NCBI GenBank assembly: GCA_009699645.1
Contig: WLNU01000006.1
Span: 1 to 24,051, forward strand
Length of the DNA: 24,051 nt
Reading direction: 5' to 3'
DNA from: Actinomycetota bacterium
Lineage (GTDB): Bacteria; Actinomycetota; Actinomycetes; Nanopelagicales; Nanopelagicaceae
Below the pieces are notes generated by a model. The model had not been told where the DNA came from and did no database searches. It saw only the letters and a list, made by a program, of their open reading frames with translations. The number at the start of each line of letters is the position of its first letter. Position 1 is the first letter of the stretch. A program made the position numbers and the translations under genes. Of this stretch, positions 1 through 7,427 are shown piece after piece.

Positions 1-1
1 C

Positions 2-1438
2 ATGCTCGATTCGTACTTTAAAATCTCTGAACGTGGCTCAACCGTAGGGCGTGAAGTACGTGGCGGAGTCGTCACATTCTTTACGATGGCATACATCGTT
101 GCACTCAATCCACTCATCATCGGTCTTTCAAAGGATGGCGATGGAAAGTTCCTCGGCGGCGGAGACGCTCCAAATCTGGCAGCTGTAGCGGCTATGACAG
201 CATTGGTCGCTGGCGTCTTAACAATACTCATGGGCGTAGTTGGAAATTATCCACTGGCTCTTGCGACAGGCCTTGGCCTGAACACATTTGTAGCTGTTGG
301 TATCGCCTCGAAGATGTCATGGGCAGATGCAATGGGCTTAGTTGTTATTGAAGGCATCATTATCACCGTTCTCGTTTTGACAGGCTTTAGAACCGCTGTG
401 TTTAGGGCCGTACCTGCACAGTTAAAGATTGCGGTCTCAGTTGGTATCGGACTATTCATTGCACTTATTGGTCTAGTCGATGCAGGCTTTGTTCGTAAAA
501 CCGGTTCAGGTCCTGTACCTGTAACTCTTGGCGATAACGGAACCCTTGTTGGATGGCCGATAATTGTCTTTGCCTGTGGACTCGCATTAATGATTATCTT
601 GATGGTTAAGAAAGTCAAGGGAGCCCTACTTATTGGTATCGCTTCAGCCACAGTCTTTGCGATTGTTATCGAATCTGCATTAAAGATCGGACCTGGATTT
701 AATGGTGCAACAGGTGCTGTTAATCCAAAAGGTTGGGGACTCAATGTTCCAGCAGTTCCTACCACTGTTGTAGCTACACCTGATTTTAGTCTCTTTGGAA
801 ACTTCAACCTCTTGGGATCCTTTGATCGCATCCCATTAATTGCTGCGATCCTCTTCATCTTTACACTACTTCTCTCTGACTTCTTTGACACTGTTGGTAC
901 TGTTACCGCCATTGGTCACGAAGCAGGACTTGTTGATAAAGATGGAAACATTCCAAATAACGATCGCATTCTTCTTGTCGATTCATTGGCTGCGGTGGCA
1001 GGTGGTGCCGGTAGCATCTCCTCAAACACCAGCTACATCGAATCTGCAGCAGGTGTTGGTGAAGGCGCACGAACTGGCCTTGCCTCAGTTGTAACTGGAG
1101 TTATGTTCCTCCTTACAACCTTCTTCGCACCATTGGTAGCTGTCATCCCTTACGAGGCTGCAACTCCTGCCCTTGTAATCGTTGGCTTCCTCATGATGAC
1201 TCAAATCAAGCATATTGATTGGGCTGATTACGGAATAGCGATTCCTGCATTCCTTACAATCATTCTGATGCCATTTACTTACAATATCTCCGTAGGTATC
1301 GGTGCTGGCTTTATCACTCACGTTGGAATTCGTTTGGTGCAAGGTCGTCGCAAAGAGGTCCATCCTTTGCTCCAACTTGTTTCCTTACTCTTCCTCGTGT
1401 ACTTCCTGATGTCGCCAATTAATGCCTTGATTAGCTAG
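2..1438 (+). CDS. NCS2/AzgA-family purine (guanine/hypoxanthine-type) permease
   Basis: This is an inner-membrane proton-coupled permease of the AzgA branch of the NCS2 family, which imports purine bases such as hypoxanthine, guanine or adenine for salvage. The 478-residue product is hydrophobic throughout, consistent with the 12-14 membrane spans of the family. Family motifs seen are TFFTMAYIVALNP (residues 25-37), GLGLNTFVAVGI (90-101), SDFFDTVGT (292-300) and NTSYIESAAGVGEGARTG (342-359). The GLGLN segment has Thr where many AzgA proteins have Ala. The ATG at position 2 gives the usual AzgA beginning (MLxxYF.. then the TFFTMAY helix), so the gene is probably complete, but the window edge hides its promoter and any earlier start. 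It converges on ung across a strong hairpin. The exact substrate cannot be read from the sequence. Confidence 0.9.
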   Translation: MLDSYFKISERGSTVGREVRGGVVTFFTMAYIVALNPLIIGLSKDGDGKFLGGGDAPNLAAVAAMTALVAGVLTILMGVVGNYPLALATGLGLNTFVAVGIASKMSWADAMGLVVIEGIIITVLVLTGFRTAVFRAVPAQLKIAVSVGIGLFIALIGLVDAGFVRKTGSGPVPVTLGDNGTLVGWPIIVFACGLALMIILMVKKVKGALLIGIASATVFAIVIESALKIGPGFNGATGAVNPKGWGLNVPAVPTTVVATPDFSLFGNFNLLGSFDRIPLIAAILFIFTLLLSDFFDTVGTVTAIGHEAGLVDKDGNIPNNDRILLVDSLAAVAGGAGSISSNTSYIESAAGVGEGARTGLASVVTGVMFLLTTFFAPLVAVIPYEAATPALVIVGFLMMTQIKHIDWADYGIAIPAFLTIILMPFTYNISVGIGAGFITHVGIRLVQGRRKEVHPLLQLVSLLFLVYFLMSPINALIS

Positions 1439-1447
1439 CTAGTTTCA

Positions 1448-1496
1448 TAGAAATACTAAGGGCCCTACAGATTCTGTGGGGCTCTTAGTATTTCTA
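1448..1496. terminator. Long hairpin between convergent permease and ung genes
   Basis: A near-perfect inverted repeat: arm 1448-1470 pairs with 1474-1496 (23 pairs, two of them G-T, loop ATT). It lies just after the permease stop codon, and its right end contains the ung stop codon (1494-1496, minus strand). It would form on both transcripts, so a bidirectional terminator or 3'-end stabiliser is likely. No clean T-run follows on either strand, so classical intrinsic termination is an inference. Confidence 0.7.
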
Positions 1497-2132
1497 CCAC
1501 CGTATTGCTGGCAATCCGATCGACTCTAAAAGCTGATTTGTTTGAGAGAAGGGTTTGGATCCAAAAAAACCGCGATAGGCCGATAAGGGACTGGGATGAG
1601 CTGATGTAATTGTGAGCCCAGGATCAAAGAGGTGTGATAGTTCTTGTGCGTTTTTCCCCCAAAGAATGGCTACAACAGATCTTTGACCAAGCGTTCTGGC
1701 GATCTCATTGGTTATCTCCTGCCACCCAAGTAACTCATGTTTGAGTGAGTAGCCAGATTTGGTTGTGAGAATTCGATTCAGAAGGAGTACTCCCTGCTCC
1801 GCCCAGCGTGAGAGATCACCATTTGCGCTCATGGGAATACCTACATCACTCTCTAACTCCAAAAAGATATTGCGCAGTGAGGCCGGCAAGGGTGTGACAC
1901 TGCTTGAGACAGAGAAGGCCAAGCCATGTGCATGTCCCGGCGTTGGATATGGATCTTGTCCGATTATGACAACACTAATTGATTCAATAGAAACGCTTAG
2001 TGCACGCATAACGTTCTCATACTCAGGTGCTACATCAGAGGTCTGCAACTTAGAATCAATTAAATCTATCTGGCCTCGTAGTTCACTCAGCGCCTCTTGC
2101 CAGTCGGGGTGTAACTGGTCGAACAGGCTCAC
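1494..2132 (-). CDS. ung: Uracil-DNA glycosylase, family 1
   Basis: The enzyme removes uracil from DNA, the first step of base excision repair of deaminated cytosine or misincorporated dUMP. The 212-residue product has the family 1 motifs in order: GQDPYPTPGHAHGLAFSV at 58-75 (catalytic Asp60), LLLN at 116-119 (Asn119, uracil recognition) and HPSPLSAYRGFFG at 179-191 (His179, minor-groove Leu loop). The Pro after GQDPY, instead of the E. coli His, is as I recall it in actinobacterial Ung. The start is GTG at 2132, one base after the TAG of the upstream ABC gene, so translation is probably coupled. Its last codons lie in the hairpin shared with the permease gene. Length is slightly below the usual 220-230 residues but no motif is missing. 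Confidence 0.95.
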   Translation of the reverse strand: MSLFDQLHPDWQEALSELRGQIDLIDSKLQTSDVAPEYENVMRALSVSIESISVVIIGQDPYPTPGHAHGLAFSVSSSVTPLPASLRNIFLELESDVGIPMSANGDLSRWAEQGVLLLNRILTTKSGYSLKHELLGWQEITNEIARTLGQRSVVAILWGKNAQELSHLFDPGLTITSAHPSPLSAYRGFFGSKPFSQTNQLLESIGLPAIRW

Positions 2133-2133
2133 A

Positions 2134-2925
2134 CTATTTCCAAGCTCGTGCGAAAAATCGACCTGATACCCAACTTACCTCAATTGGAGTATCGAAAATT
2201 GCTGAGATATGTTCACTAGTAATCACTTGATCCACCGGACCTGACACCGCAATCAAACCATTTTTAAGTAGGAGTGCGTGTGTCGTGCCAACTGGAATCT
2301 CTTCTATGTGATGAGTTACTAAAACTGTAGCTGGCGCGGTGGGATCGGCCGAGAAATCAGCGAACCTGCGTAGTAAATCCTCTCGGCCACCGACATCTAA
2401 ACCACCTGCCGGTTCATCAAGTAGCAAGAGTTCGGGATCAGTCATGAGTGCACGAGCGATTTGTACGCGCTTTCGTTCCCCCTCGCTCAATGTTGAATAA
2501 AAGCGATCACCTAAATCGCGCACGCCGAATGTAGTGAGTAACGCTATGGCCCGTGATTCATCCCAAAGATCATAAACTTCATTCCAGCGACCAAGAATTG
2601 CGTACGCTGCAGTTAAAACGACATCACGGACTTTCTCATCACCTGGGATATCCTCTGCGACGATAGCACCACACAGGCCAATACGTGTGCGCAGCTCGAA
2701 TAGATCTACCTGACCCATTGCTTTGTCCAAGATCTTTACAGTTCCAGTTGTTGGAAATATCTTCGTTGCAAGGATTTGGAGCAGCGTTGATTTGCCAGCA
2801 CCATTTGGTCCAAGAACTACCCAGCGCTCCCCTGTGTGTACCGTGAAATTAATTGGTCCCAGAATAGTTTTCTCGCCGCGGCGAACCGAGATATCGGCGA
2901 CTTCTAAGACAGTGGTACTACTCAT
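2134..2925 (-). CDS. ABC transporter ATP-binding protein, orphan
   Basis: A 263-residue single-cassette ATPase. Walker A is GPNGAGKST (39-47), the signature is LSEGERKR (146-153), Walker B is LLLLDEP (166-172), and the switch histidines are HH at 205-206. The Q-loop position reads GLCGAIVAEDIPGDEKVRDVV (83-103), with no obvious Gln. No permease or binding-protein gene lies next to it, so the partner and substrate are unknown. It resembles the ModF-like cassettes of actinobacteria; from memory, Mycobacterium tuberculosis also has an ABC ATPase (Rv3041c) beside serB2, so the ABC-serB neighbourhood may be conserved. ATG start at 2925, divergent from serB with 59 bases between starts. It is followed after 1 base by ung. 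The family call is firm; the transported substrate is not known. Confidence 0.88.
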   Translation of the reverse strand: MSSTTVLEVADISVRRGEKTILGPINFTVHTGERWVVLGPNGAGKSTLLQILATKIFPTTGTVKILDKAMGQVDLFELRTRIGLCGAIVAEDIPGDEKVRDVVLTAAYAILGRWNEVYDLWDESRAIALLTTFGVRDLGDRFYSTLSEGERKRVQIARALMTDPELLLLDEPAGGLDVGGREDLLRRFADFSADPTAPATVLVTHHIEEIPVGTTHALLLKNGLIAVSGPVDQVITSEHISAIFDTPIEVSWVSGRFFARAWK

Positions 2926-2967
2926 AGAGCGAAAAGATACTGCGTAAATCTGCCAGGAGAGCTCTTT

Positions 2968-2988
2968 ATGGCCGATGACGCTACGTGA
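2968..2988 (+). CDS. Possible six-codon leader ORF upstream of serB
   Basis: ATG at 2968 opens a reading frame encoding MADDAT, ending at TGA 2986-2988. A strong Shine-Dalgarno sequence AGGAGAG (2955-2961) stands 6 bases before this ATG, the ideal distance, whereas it is about 23 bases from the serB GTG at 2985. The TGA overlaps the serB start (GTGA), the usual geometry of translational coupling. The alternative is that 2968 is the original serB start and a small indel (real or sequencing error) broke the frame. Confidence 0.35.
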   Translation: MADDAT

Positions 2989-4205
2989 TTCGCGATAAAC
3001 TCAGCCCTCTCATGGCATCTGTAATCGAAAATGAACAGTTCACTGGCCTGATCCTTCTCAGTGGCATCGATAGGCCCGGAATCACCGAAGCGCTCTTTAC
3101 TACCTTGGCTCCATTTTCAATAACAATCCTAGATATCGAGCAAGTCATCATCAGCAATCGTCTGATTCTCACAGTTCTTATCGCCCTTAACCCAGCTCAT
3201 GAAAAAGCGCTTGAAGATGATCTCTTAGGGTGCGCATCAGAACTAGATGTCGACATTGCAACTCTATTCTCAAAGACTACTAAGTCGAGCATTGCTACCA
3301 AGAAGGGCCTGCTGCACGTTGTGATTTTATGTAGCAAACTGATTCCACAATCGATCGCTGCTATTGCAGGTGCAATCGCTGCATCTGGCGGCAATATCGA
3401 ACGTGCCTCACGAACGGCTTCCACGCCAGTGACTGCAATCGAGTTTGTAGTCTCTGGAGTTAGCCAGCAGATCTTATCCGCCGCTCTTGCGCCGATAGCT
3501 ACAGCACAGGATGTTGATGTCGCAGTACAACCAGGTGGACACATGCGATTTGCGAAGAAGTTAGTTCAGTTAGATGTTGATTCAACTCTGATTACGCAAG
3601 AGGTAATCGAACTTCTTGCCGCTAAGGCTGGTGTAGGCGAGGAGGTCAAGAGAATTACTGAATCGGCTATGCGCGGTGAGATTGACTTCGAGCAATCTCT
3701 ACGAGCCCGAGTACACCTGCTCAAGGGAGTTCCAGAGTCAGTTATCGCAGAAGTTCAGGCAGAGATTGTTCTGACACCAGGTGCTAGAACACTGATCAAA
3801 ACATTACATCGTTTAGGCCATACCGTCTCAGTTGTCTCAGGGGGATTTATTCAAGTTATCGCGCCTCTTATCGCAGAGCTAGGTATTACACACTTTCGGG
3901 CCAACACGCTAGGTATTAATAACGGTGTACTAACAGGTGAGGTTGTGGGCCCAGTCATTGATCGTGCCGCTAAGGCGATTGCACTACGTGAATTTGCAGA
4001 GATTGAATCCATTTCGATGGATCAAACTGTGGCGATCGGAGATGGGGCAAATGATTTAGACATGATCGCAGCAGCTGGATTAGGTATCGCATTTAATGCA
4101 AGGCCAGTAGTAAAAGCGGCGGCCGATAGTAGTGTGAGTGCGCCGTATCTCGACTCTGTTTTATATCTGCTCGGGATTCCACGCGAGGCTATAGAAGAGG
4201 ATTAA
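2985..4205 (+). CDS. serB: Phosphoserine phosphatase with tandem ACT domains
   Basis: This enzyme dephosphorylates O-phosphoserine to L-serine, the last step of serine synthesis. The 406-residue product matches the SerB2 layout of mycobacteria (about 409 residues). It has two N-terminal ACT domains (roughly 20-95 and 107-180; ACT1 begins GLILLSGIDRPGITEALF), then a HAD phosphatase with motif I LDVDST (196-201, nucleophile Asp197), motif II SGG in VVSGGF, and the late motif GDGANDLDM. ACT domains usually bind amino acids, so feedback control by serine is plausible. In this frame a stop at 2976-2978 limits the start to GTG 2985 or ATG 3012; neither has a good Shine-Dalgarno of its own. The strong one upstream serves ATG 2968 of a six-codon ORF that overlaps the GTG. 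It ends 3 bases from the convergent hisG. Confidence 0.93.
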   Translation: MIRDKLSPLMASVIENEQFTGLILLSGIDRPGITEALFTTLAPFSITILDIEQVIISNRLILTVLIALNPAHEKALEDDLLGCASELDVDIATLFSKTTKSSIATKKGLLHVVILCSKLIPQSIAAIAGAIAASGGNIERASRTASTPVTAIEFVVSGVSQQILSAALAPIATAQDVDVAVQPGGHMRFAKKLVQLDVDSTLITQEVIELLAAKAGVGEEVKRITESAMRGEIDFEQSLRARVHLLKGVPESVIAEVQAEIVLTPGARTLIKTLHRLGHTVSVVSGGFIQVIAPLIAELGITHFRANTLGINNGVLTGEVVGPVIDRAAKAIALREFAEIESISMDQTVAIGDGANDLDMIAAAGLGIAFNARPVVKAAADSSVSAPYLDSVLYLLGIPREAIEED

Positions 4206-4209
4206 TCCT
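4198..4209. repeat. 12-base palindrome over the serB and hisG stop codons
   Basis: AGGATTAATCCT is a perfect palindrome covering the serB TAA (4203-4205) and reaching the last base of the hisG stop codon (4209-4211). The two convergent genes are only 3 bases apart and no hairpin with a loop was seen between them. The palindrome is too short to be a convincing terminator. Confidence 0.4.
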
Positions 4210-5054
4210 TACAATCTGCAGGCGTGAATATCAGTCACAAGAATCCCGCGCGCACCAACACTCCATAGCTCATCCATCACTCTATTTGTGTCTTTGCGCA
4301 AGACCATGGCCCGCACCGCTACCCAATCCGCCTTTTGTAACGGTGAAATCGTGGGTGACTCTAAGCCCGGTGTGATTGCACAGGCGGCATCGATGTTGAT
4401 TTTTTCGATATCGTAATCAAGCAAAACATATCTGCGGGCAGTAACAACTCCTTGCAGGCGACGGATGAGAATCTCTAATTCAGCTGGGATATCAAAGCCT
4501 TTGCGAGCGATAACTATCGCCTCACTTGTCAAAATTGGATCACCAAAAATCTTTAGACCAGCCTGGCGCAGTGTGTTGCCCGTGCTCACAACGTCGGCGA
4601 TAAGATCGGCTACACCCAGACGCACACTGCTCTCTACCGCACCATCTAAACGCACAACATCGGCCGATACCTTCAGCGAATTCAGATATGCGCCGACTAA
4701 ACCTGGATATGCGGTGGCCACGCGTTTTCCCGAAATATCGCTCACACTCCAGTCGCGATCGATGGGGGCTGCGAATCGAAAAGTTGAAGCGCCAAAATCA
4801 AGTGAAATGAGCTCACTAGCAGGGGCTCCAGAATCAATGAGAAGATCTCGTCCAGTAATTCCTGCTTCAAGCTCACCAGAGCCAACATAGATAGCGATGT
4901 CGCGTGGACGCAGATAATAAAACTCAACGCCATTTTCGTTATCAATCAGAATTAAATCACGGCTATCGCTACGCTGTTTATAGCCAGCCTCCCTCAATAT
5001 GGCAATTGATTCCTCAGCTAGAGAGCCTTTATTAGGAACAGCGATTCTCAACAT
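4209..5054 (-). CDS. hisG: ATP phosphoribosyltransferase, long (HisG_L) form
   Basis: HisG condenses ATP with PRPP, the committed step of histidine biosynthesis. The 281-residue product is the long form, which carries its own regulatory domain and needs no HisZ; the M. tuberculosis enzyme is about the same length. The N-terminus LRIAVPNKGSL, the segment GITGRDLL (65-72) and the PRPP-binding motif DLIADVVSTGNTLRQAGL (150-167) are typical. Residues from about 210 onward form the ACT-like domain that binds histidine for feedback inhibition. ATG start at 5054, 16 bases after the hisE stop, so hisE and hisG are cotranscribed. It is the last gene of the long minus-strand run and abuts the convergent serB. 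The other his genes are not in the window. Confidence 0.95.
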   Translation of the reverse strand: MLRIAVPNKGSLAEESIAILREAGYKQRSDSRDLILIDNENGVEFYYLRPRDIAIYVGSGELEAGITGRDLLIDSGAPASELISLDFGASTFRFAAPIDRDWSVSDISGKRVATAYPGLVGAYLNSLKVSADVVRLDGAVESSVRLGVADLIADVVSTGNTLRQAGLKIFGDPILTSEAIVIARKGFDIPAELEILIRRLQGVVTARRYVLLDYDIEKINIDAACAITPGLESPTISPLQKADWVAVRAMVLRKDTNRVMDELWSVGARGILVTDIHACRL

Positions 5055-5070
5055 CTCTTACTCGATTCTC

Positions 5071-5334
5071 TTAAAGAAATTTGTAGATATCATCTGGGGT
5101 CAATCCACGTGCCAACATCATTGTTTGCAGGCGATAAAGCAACTGACTAATCTCCTGGGCTAAGGCTTCATTTGATTCGTGCTCACCAGCCAACCAAACC
5201 TCTCCAGCCTCTTCTAAAATCTTCTTTCCAATCTCATGAACCCCGGCATCCACGGCCGCAACTGTCCCTGAACCCTCTGGCCGCGTCACTATCGCCTCGG
5301 CAAGTTCTGCCCAGAGATCATCAAAGGATTTCAT
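5071..5334 (-). CDS. hisE: Phosphoribosyl-ATP pyrophosphatase
   Basis: HisE hydrolyses phosphoribosyl-ATP to phosphoribosyl-AMP, the second step of histidine synthesis. The chosen ATG at 5334 gives 87 residues beginning [11 protein letters not shown], which lines up with the conserved start of actinobacterial HisE (KTFEDLFAEL in M. tuberculosis). A longer frame to a TTG at 5385 adds 17 unconserved residues and is less likely. The MazG-like metal-binding helices are visible: [19 protein letters not shown] followed by [13 protein letters not shown]. The ORF holds HisE alone, not a HisI-HisE fusion. The 59-base gap to rpe is the longest in the minus-strand run and holds a possible -10 element placed for a leaderless start at 5334. 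Confidence 0.93.
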   Translation of the reverse strand: MKSFDDLWAELAEAIVTRPEGSGTVAAVDAGVHEIGKKILEEAGEVWLAGEHESNEALAQEISQLLYRLQTMMLARGLTPDDIYKFL

Positions 5335-5341
5335 AGAGCTA

Positions 5342-5347
5342 ACTTTA
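5342..5347 (-). promoter_or_regulatory. Possible -10 element for hisEG
   Basis: On the minus strand TAAAGT fits TANNNT and lies 7 bases before the hisE ATG at 5334. Actinobacterial leaderless transcripts commonly start at the A of ATG with this spacing. No Shine-Dalgarno precedes this ATG. No -35 match was seen and the motif is weak, so this is tentative. Confidence 0.25.
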
Positions 5348-5393
5348 CTATGAAGGGTGAGCGAGGGGTTGACTATTAACTTCAACGGCTGAT

Positions 5394-6056
5394 TTACGAA
5401 GCTGAGATTGCTAGATTGCGCAACGAAAGGATCATCGCAGCTGGATCATCGGCATTAAATACTGCGCTACCGGCGACAAATACATCTGCTCCAGCCTCAC
5501 TTGCCTGGCCGATTGTCTCCATTGAGACTCCCCCATCTACCTGTAGCCAGATAGGACGATCTCCAATTATCTCTCGTGTGCGCTTAACTTTTTCCATCAT
5601 CTCGTGCATAAACTTTTGACCTCCAAAGCCTGGCTCCACTGTCATGATTAAAAACATATCTACCTCATCCAGACAATCTGCATAGGCCTCTATAGATGTC
5701 ACTGGTTTGAGTCCAAGGCCAGCACGCGCTCCAGCTTTACGTATTGCTCGAAGAGTCGATGTGATATCTCTCGTTGCTTCGGCATGGATTGTCACACTGC
5801 TACATCCCACCTCAGCATAGGCAGGGGCTATTGCATCGACATCGGCCACCATCAAGTGCGCGTCGACTGCGATCGGGCACTCTTTAATGATCTGACTGGC
5901 ACGCTCAAAATCAAATGTAAAATTTGGTACGAAAATATTATCCATCACGTCTAAATGGATGAGATCTGATTCGGCAGCTATTCGCCCAATCTCATACCCA
6001 AGATTTGTGAGATCTGCATTTAAAATACTTGGGGTGATTTTTATCTCGCGCGACAT
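5394..6056 (-). CDS. rpe: Ribulose-phosphate 3-epimerase
   Basis: Rpe interconverts ribulose 5-phosphate and xylulose 5-phosphate in the pentose phosphate pathway, which also feeds PRPP for the neighbouring pyr and his enzymes. The 220-residue TIM barrel is of normal length. Motifs: PSILNADL (9-16), HLDVMD (34-39, catalytic Asp36), VDAHLMV (64-70, His67), the phosphate-binding loop [11 protein letters not shown] (139-149), and VDGGV (173-177, second catalytic Asp174). The segment after MD reads NIFVPNFTF where many homologues have G/NHFVPN, so the common His is Ile here. ATG at 6056 follows the rsmB TAA by 9 bases, with AAGG in the stop region acting as Shine-Dalgarno. Confidence 0.95.
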   Translation of the reverse strand: MSREIKITPSILNADLTNLGYEIGRIAAESDLIHLDVMDNIFVPNFTFDFERASQIIKECPIAVDAHLMVADVDAIAPAYAEVGCSSVTIHAEATRDITSTLRAIRKAGARAGLGLKPVTSIEAYADCLDEVDMFLIMTVEPGFGGQKFMHEMMEKVKRTREIIGDRPIWLQVDGGVSMETIGQASEAGADVFVAGSAVFNADDPAAMILSLRNLAISAS

Positions 6057-6065
6057 GTGATTACC

Positions 6066-7427
6066 TTAACTTTTCTTTCTCAGTACAGCCAAGTACATGG
6101 CATCTGTGCCGTGTCGATGTGTCCATAGCGCCATCGCTGCATCCCTAGTTGCATCTGTCAATGTATCTGGAAGGTATGGAGCTAAATCAACGAGCTCCAT
6201 CGCTGGGTAATGCTTTAAAATATCATTTACCTGCACAGTGGTTTCAGCTAAATGGGGTGAACAGGTTGCATAGCCAAGAACGCCTCCATTATTGAGTGAG
6301 CCAATCGCAGATTTCACGAGCTCTCGCTGCAACTGCGTTAGTTCGCGCAGATCCGTTAATGTTCGCCGCCAACGTACTTCAGGCCGTCGTCGTAATGCAC
6401 CAAGACCGGTACACGGTGCATCGATCAAAATCGCATCGAAGCTCTCATTGTGTATAGCTATCTCTCTTCCATCACCTGTCCAAACGCGGGCACCATGTAC
6501 AACACGCTTCACGAGCTCGGATCGAGGAGTTGAAATCTCATTTGCAGTAAATGCGACACCACGCTGGGCCGCAATCGATGAGAGAAGTGCCGCCTTTCCT
6601 CCGGGACCTGCGCATAGATCGAGCCATGCACTCCCACCTGCAACAGATGCAAAAACAGTTGCCACTAATTGTGAGCCCTCATCCTGGACGCCGGCTAATC
6701 TATGACGAATCAATTCGAGGGAGCCAGGGTTGCCTTTCCATCTTGCACCAAGTTGCGAATATGTCGTTGCCTCCGCACCTAGCGCAATCAGATCACTCTG
6801 CGTTGAGTATCCAGGCCAGGCCACAAGTGTCGGACGAGCAGGTATGTTATTGATAGCAAGTGCGGCCTCAACCTGATCCCAATCTTTTAAGAGATCGTAA
6901 TATGCCGAGATGATCCATTCTGGGTGTGAAAATTGAATCGACATTCGCACCACTGGATCTTTTATCTCTGCTAACGGTGCAAACCAATCATCTATCGATC
7001 GTCGAGCCACGCTACGAAGTAGTGCGTTGACAAAGCTCGCCTTTGATTCACCAACTCGTTTGCGTGCAACTTCTACAGTGGCAGCAACTGCGGCATGATC
7101 TGGGATGCGCATCTCGTGAATCTGATGCACACCAAGTCGGGCCACATCAATAATGCCAGGATCTACTTCCCCCCATGGTCGATCACTAATCTGGGCTAGA
7201 ACCCAATCGTGTTTACCTTGCATACGTAGCGTTCCATAGACAAGCTCTGTAACGAGATTGCGATCTCGCTCTTCCAAGCTGCTAGAGGTCAGAGCTTGAG
7301 GCAGGAGAAGATTTGAATATCCTTCATTTCTATTGACCTCTGTGATTAAATCAAAGGCTAATAAACGTGGAGCATCGGGCTTTGGAGATTTAAAGGTATT
7401 GCGGCGCGCTTCAACCAAAGTGGGCAC
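6066..7427 (-). CDS. rsmB: 16S rRNA m5C967 methyltransferase (RsmB/Sun)
   Basis: This SAM-dependent enzyme methylates a cytosine in 16S rRNA. The 453-residue product has the normal two-part design: an N-terminal NusB-like RNA-binding domain (about 20-150, including VTELVYGTLR and VNALLRSV) and a C-terminal Rossmann methyltransferase. The SAM site is LDLCAGPGGKA (269-279), the motif IV cysteine is in DAPCTGLGALRRRPEVRW (Cys339), and the catalytic motif VI cysteine is in YATCSP (Cys389). The start is GTG at 7427, overlapping the end of fmt by 17 bases; no ATG lies between it and the conserved region. The order def-fmt-rsmB is widespread in bacteria and supports the call. Confidence 0.94.
   Translation of the reverse strand: MPTLVEARRNTFKSPKPDAPRLLAFDLITEVNRNEGYSNLLLPQALTSSSLEERDRNLVTELVYGTLRMQGKHDWVLAQISDRPWGEVDPGIIDVARLGVHQIHEMRIPDHAAVAATVEVARKRVGESKASFVNALLRSVARRSIDDWFAPLAEIKDPVVRMSIQFSHPEWIISAYYDLLKDWDQVEAALAINNIPARPTLVAWPGYSTQSDLIALGAEATTYSQLGARWKGNPGSLELIRHRLAGVQDEGSQLVATVFASVAGGSAWLDLCAGPGGKAALLSSIAAQRGVAFTANEISTPRSELVKRVVHGARVWTGDGREIAIHNESFDAILIDAPCTGLGALRRRPEVRWRRTLTDLRELTQLQRELVKSAIGSLNNGGVLGYATCSPHLAETTVQVNDILKHYPAMELVDLAPYLPDTLTDATRDAAMALWTHRHGTDAMYLAVLRKKS

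Noticed and set aside
247..912. A 221-residue open frame on the minus strand inside the permease gene
   Set aside because: It is exactly opposite a clear NCS2 permease, its translation has no recognisable family, and it is best explained by codon bias of the real gene.
1759..2166. A 135-residue plus-strand frame opposite ung
   Set aside because: Opposite an intact ung with all motifs; no family resemblance.
5335..5385. Longer hisE from TTG 5385
   Set aside because: The 17 extra residues are not like HisE; ATG 5334 matches the family start and the extra part may be promoter.
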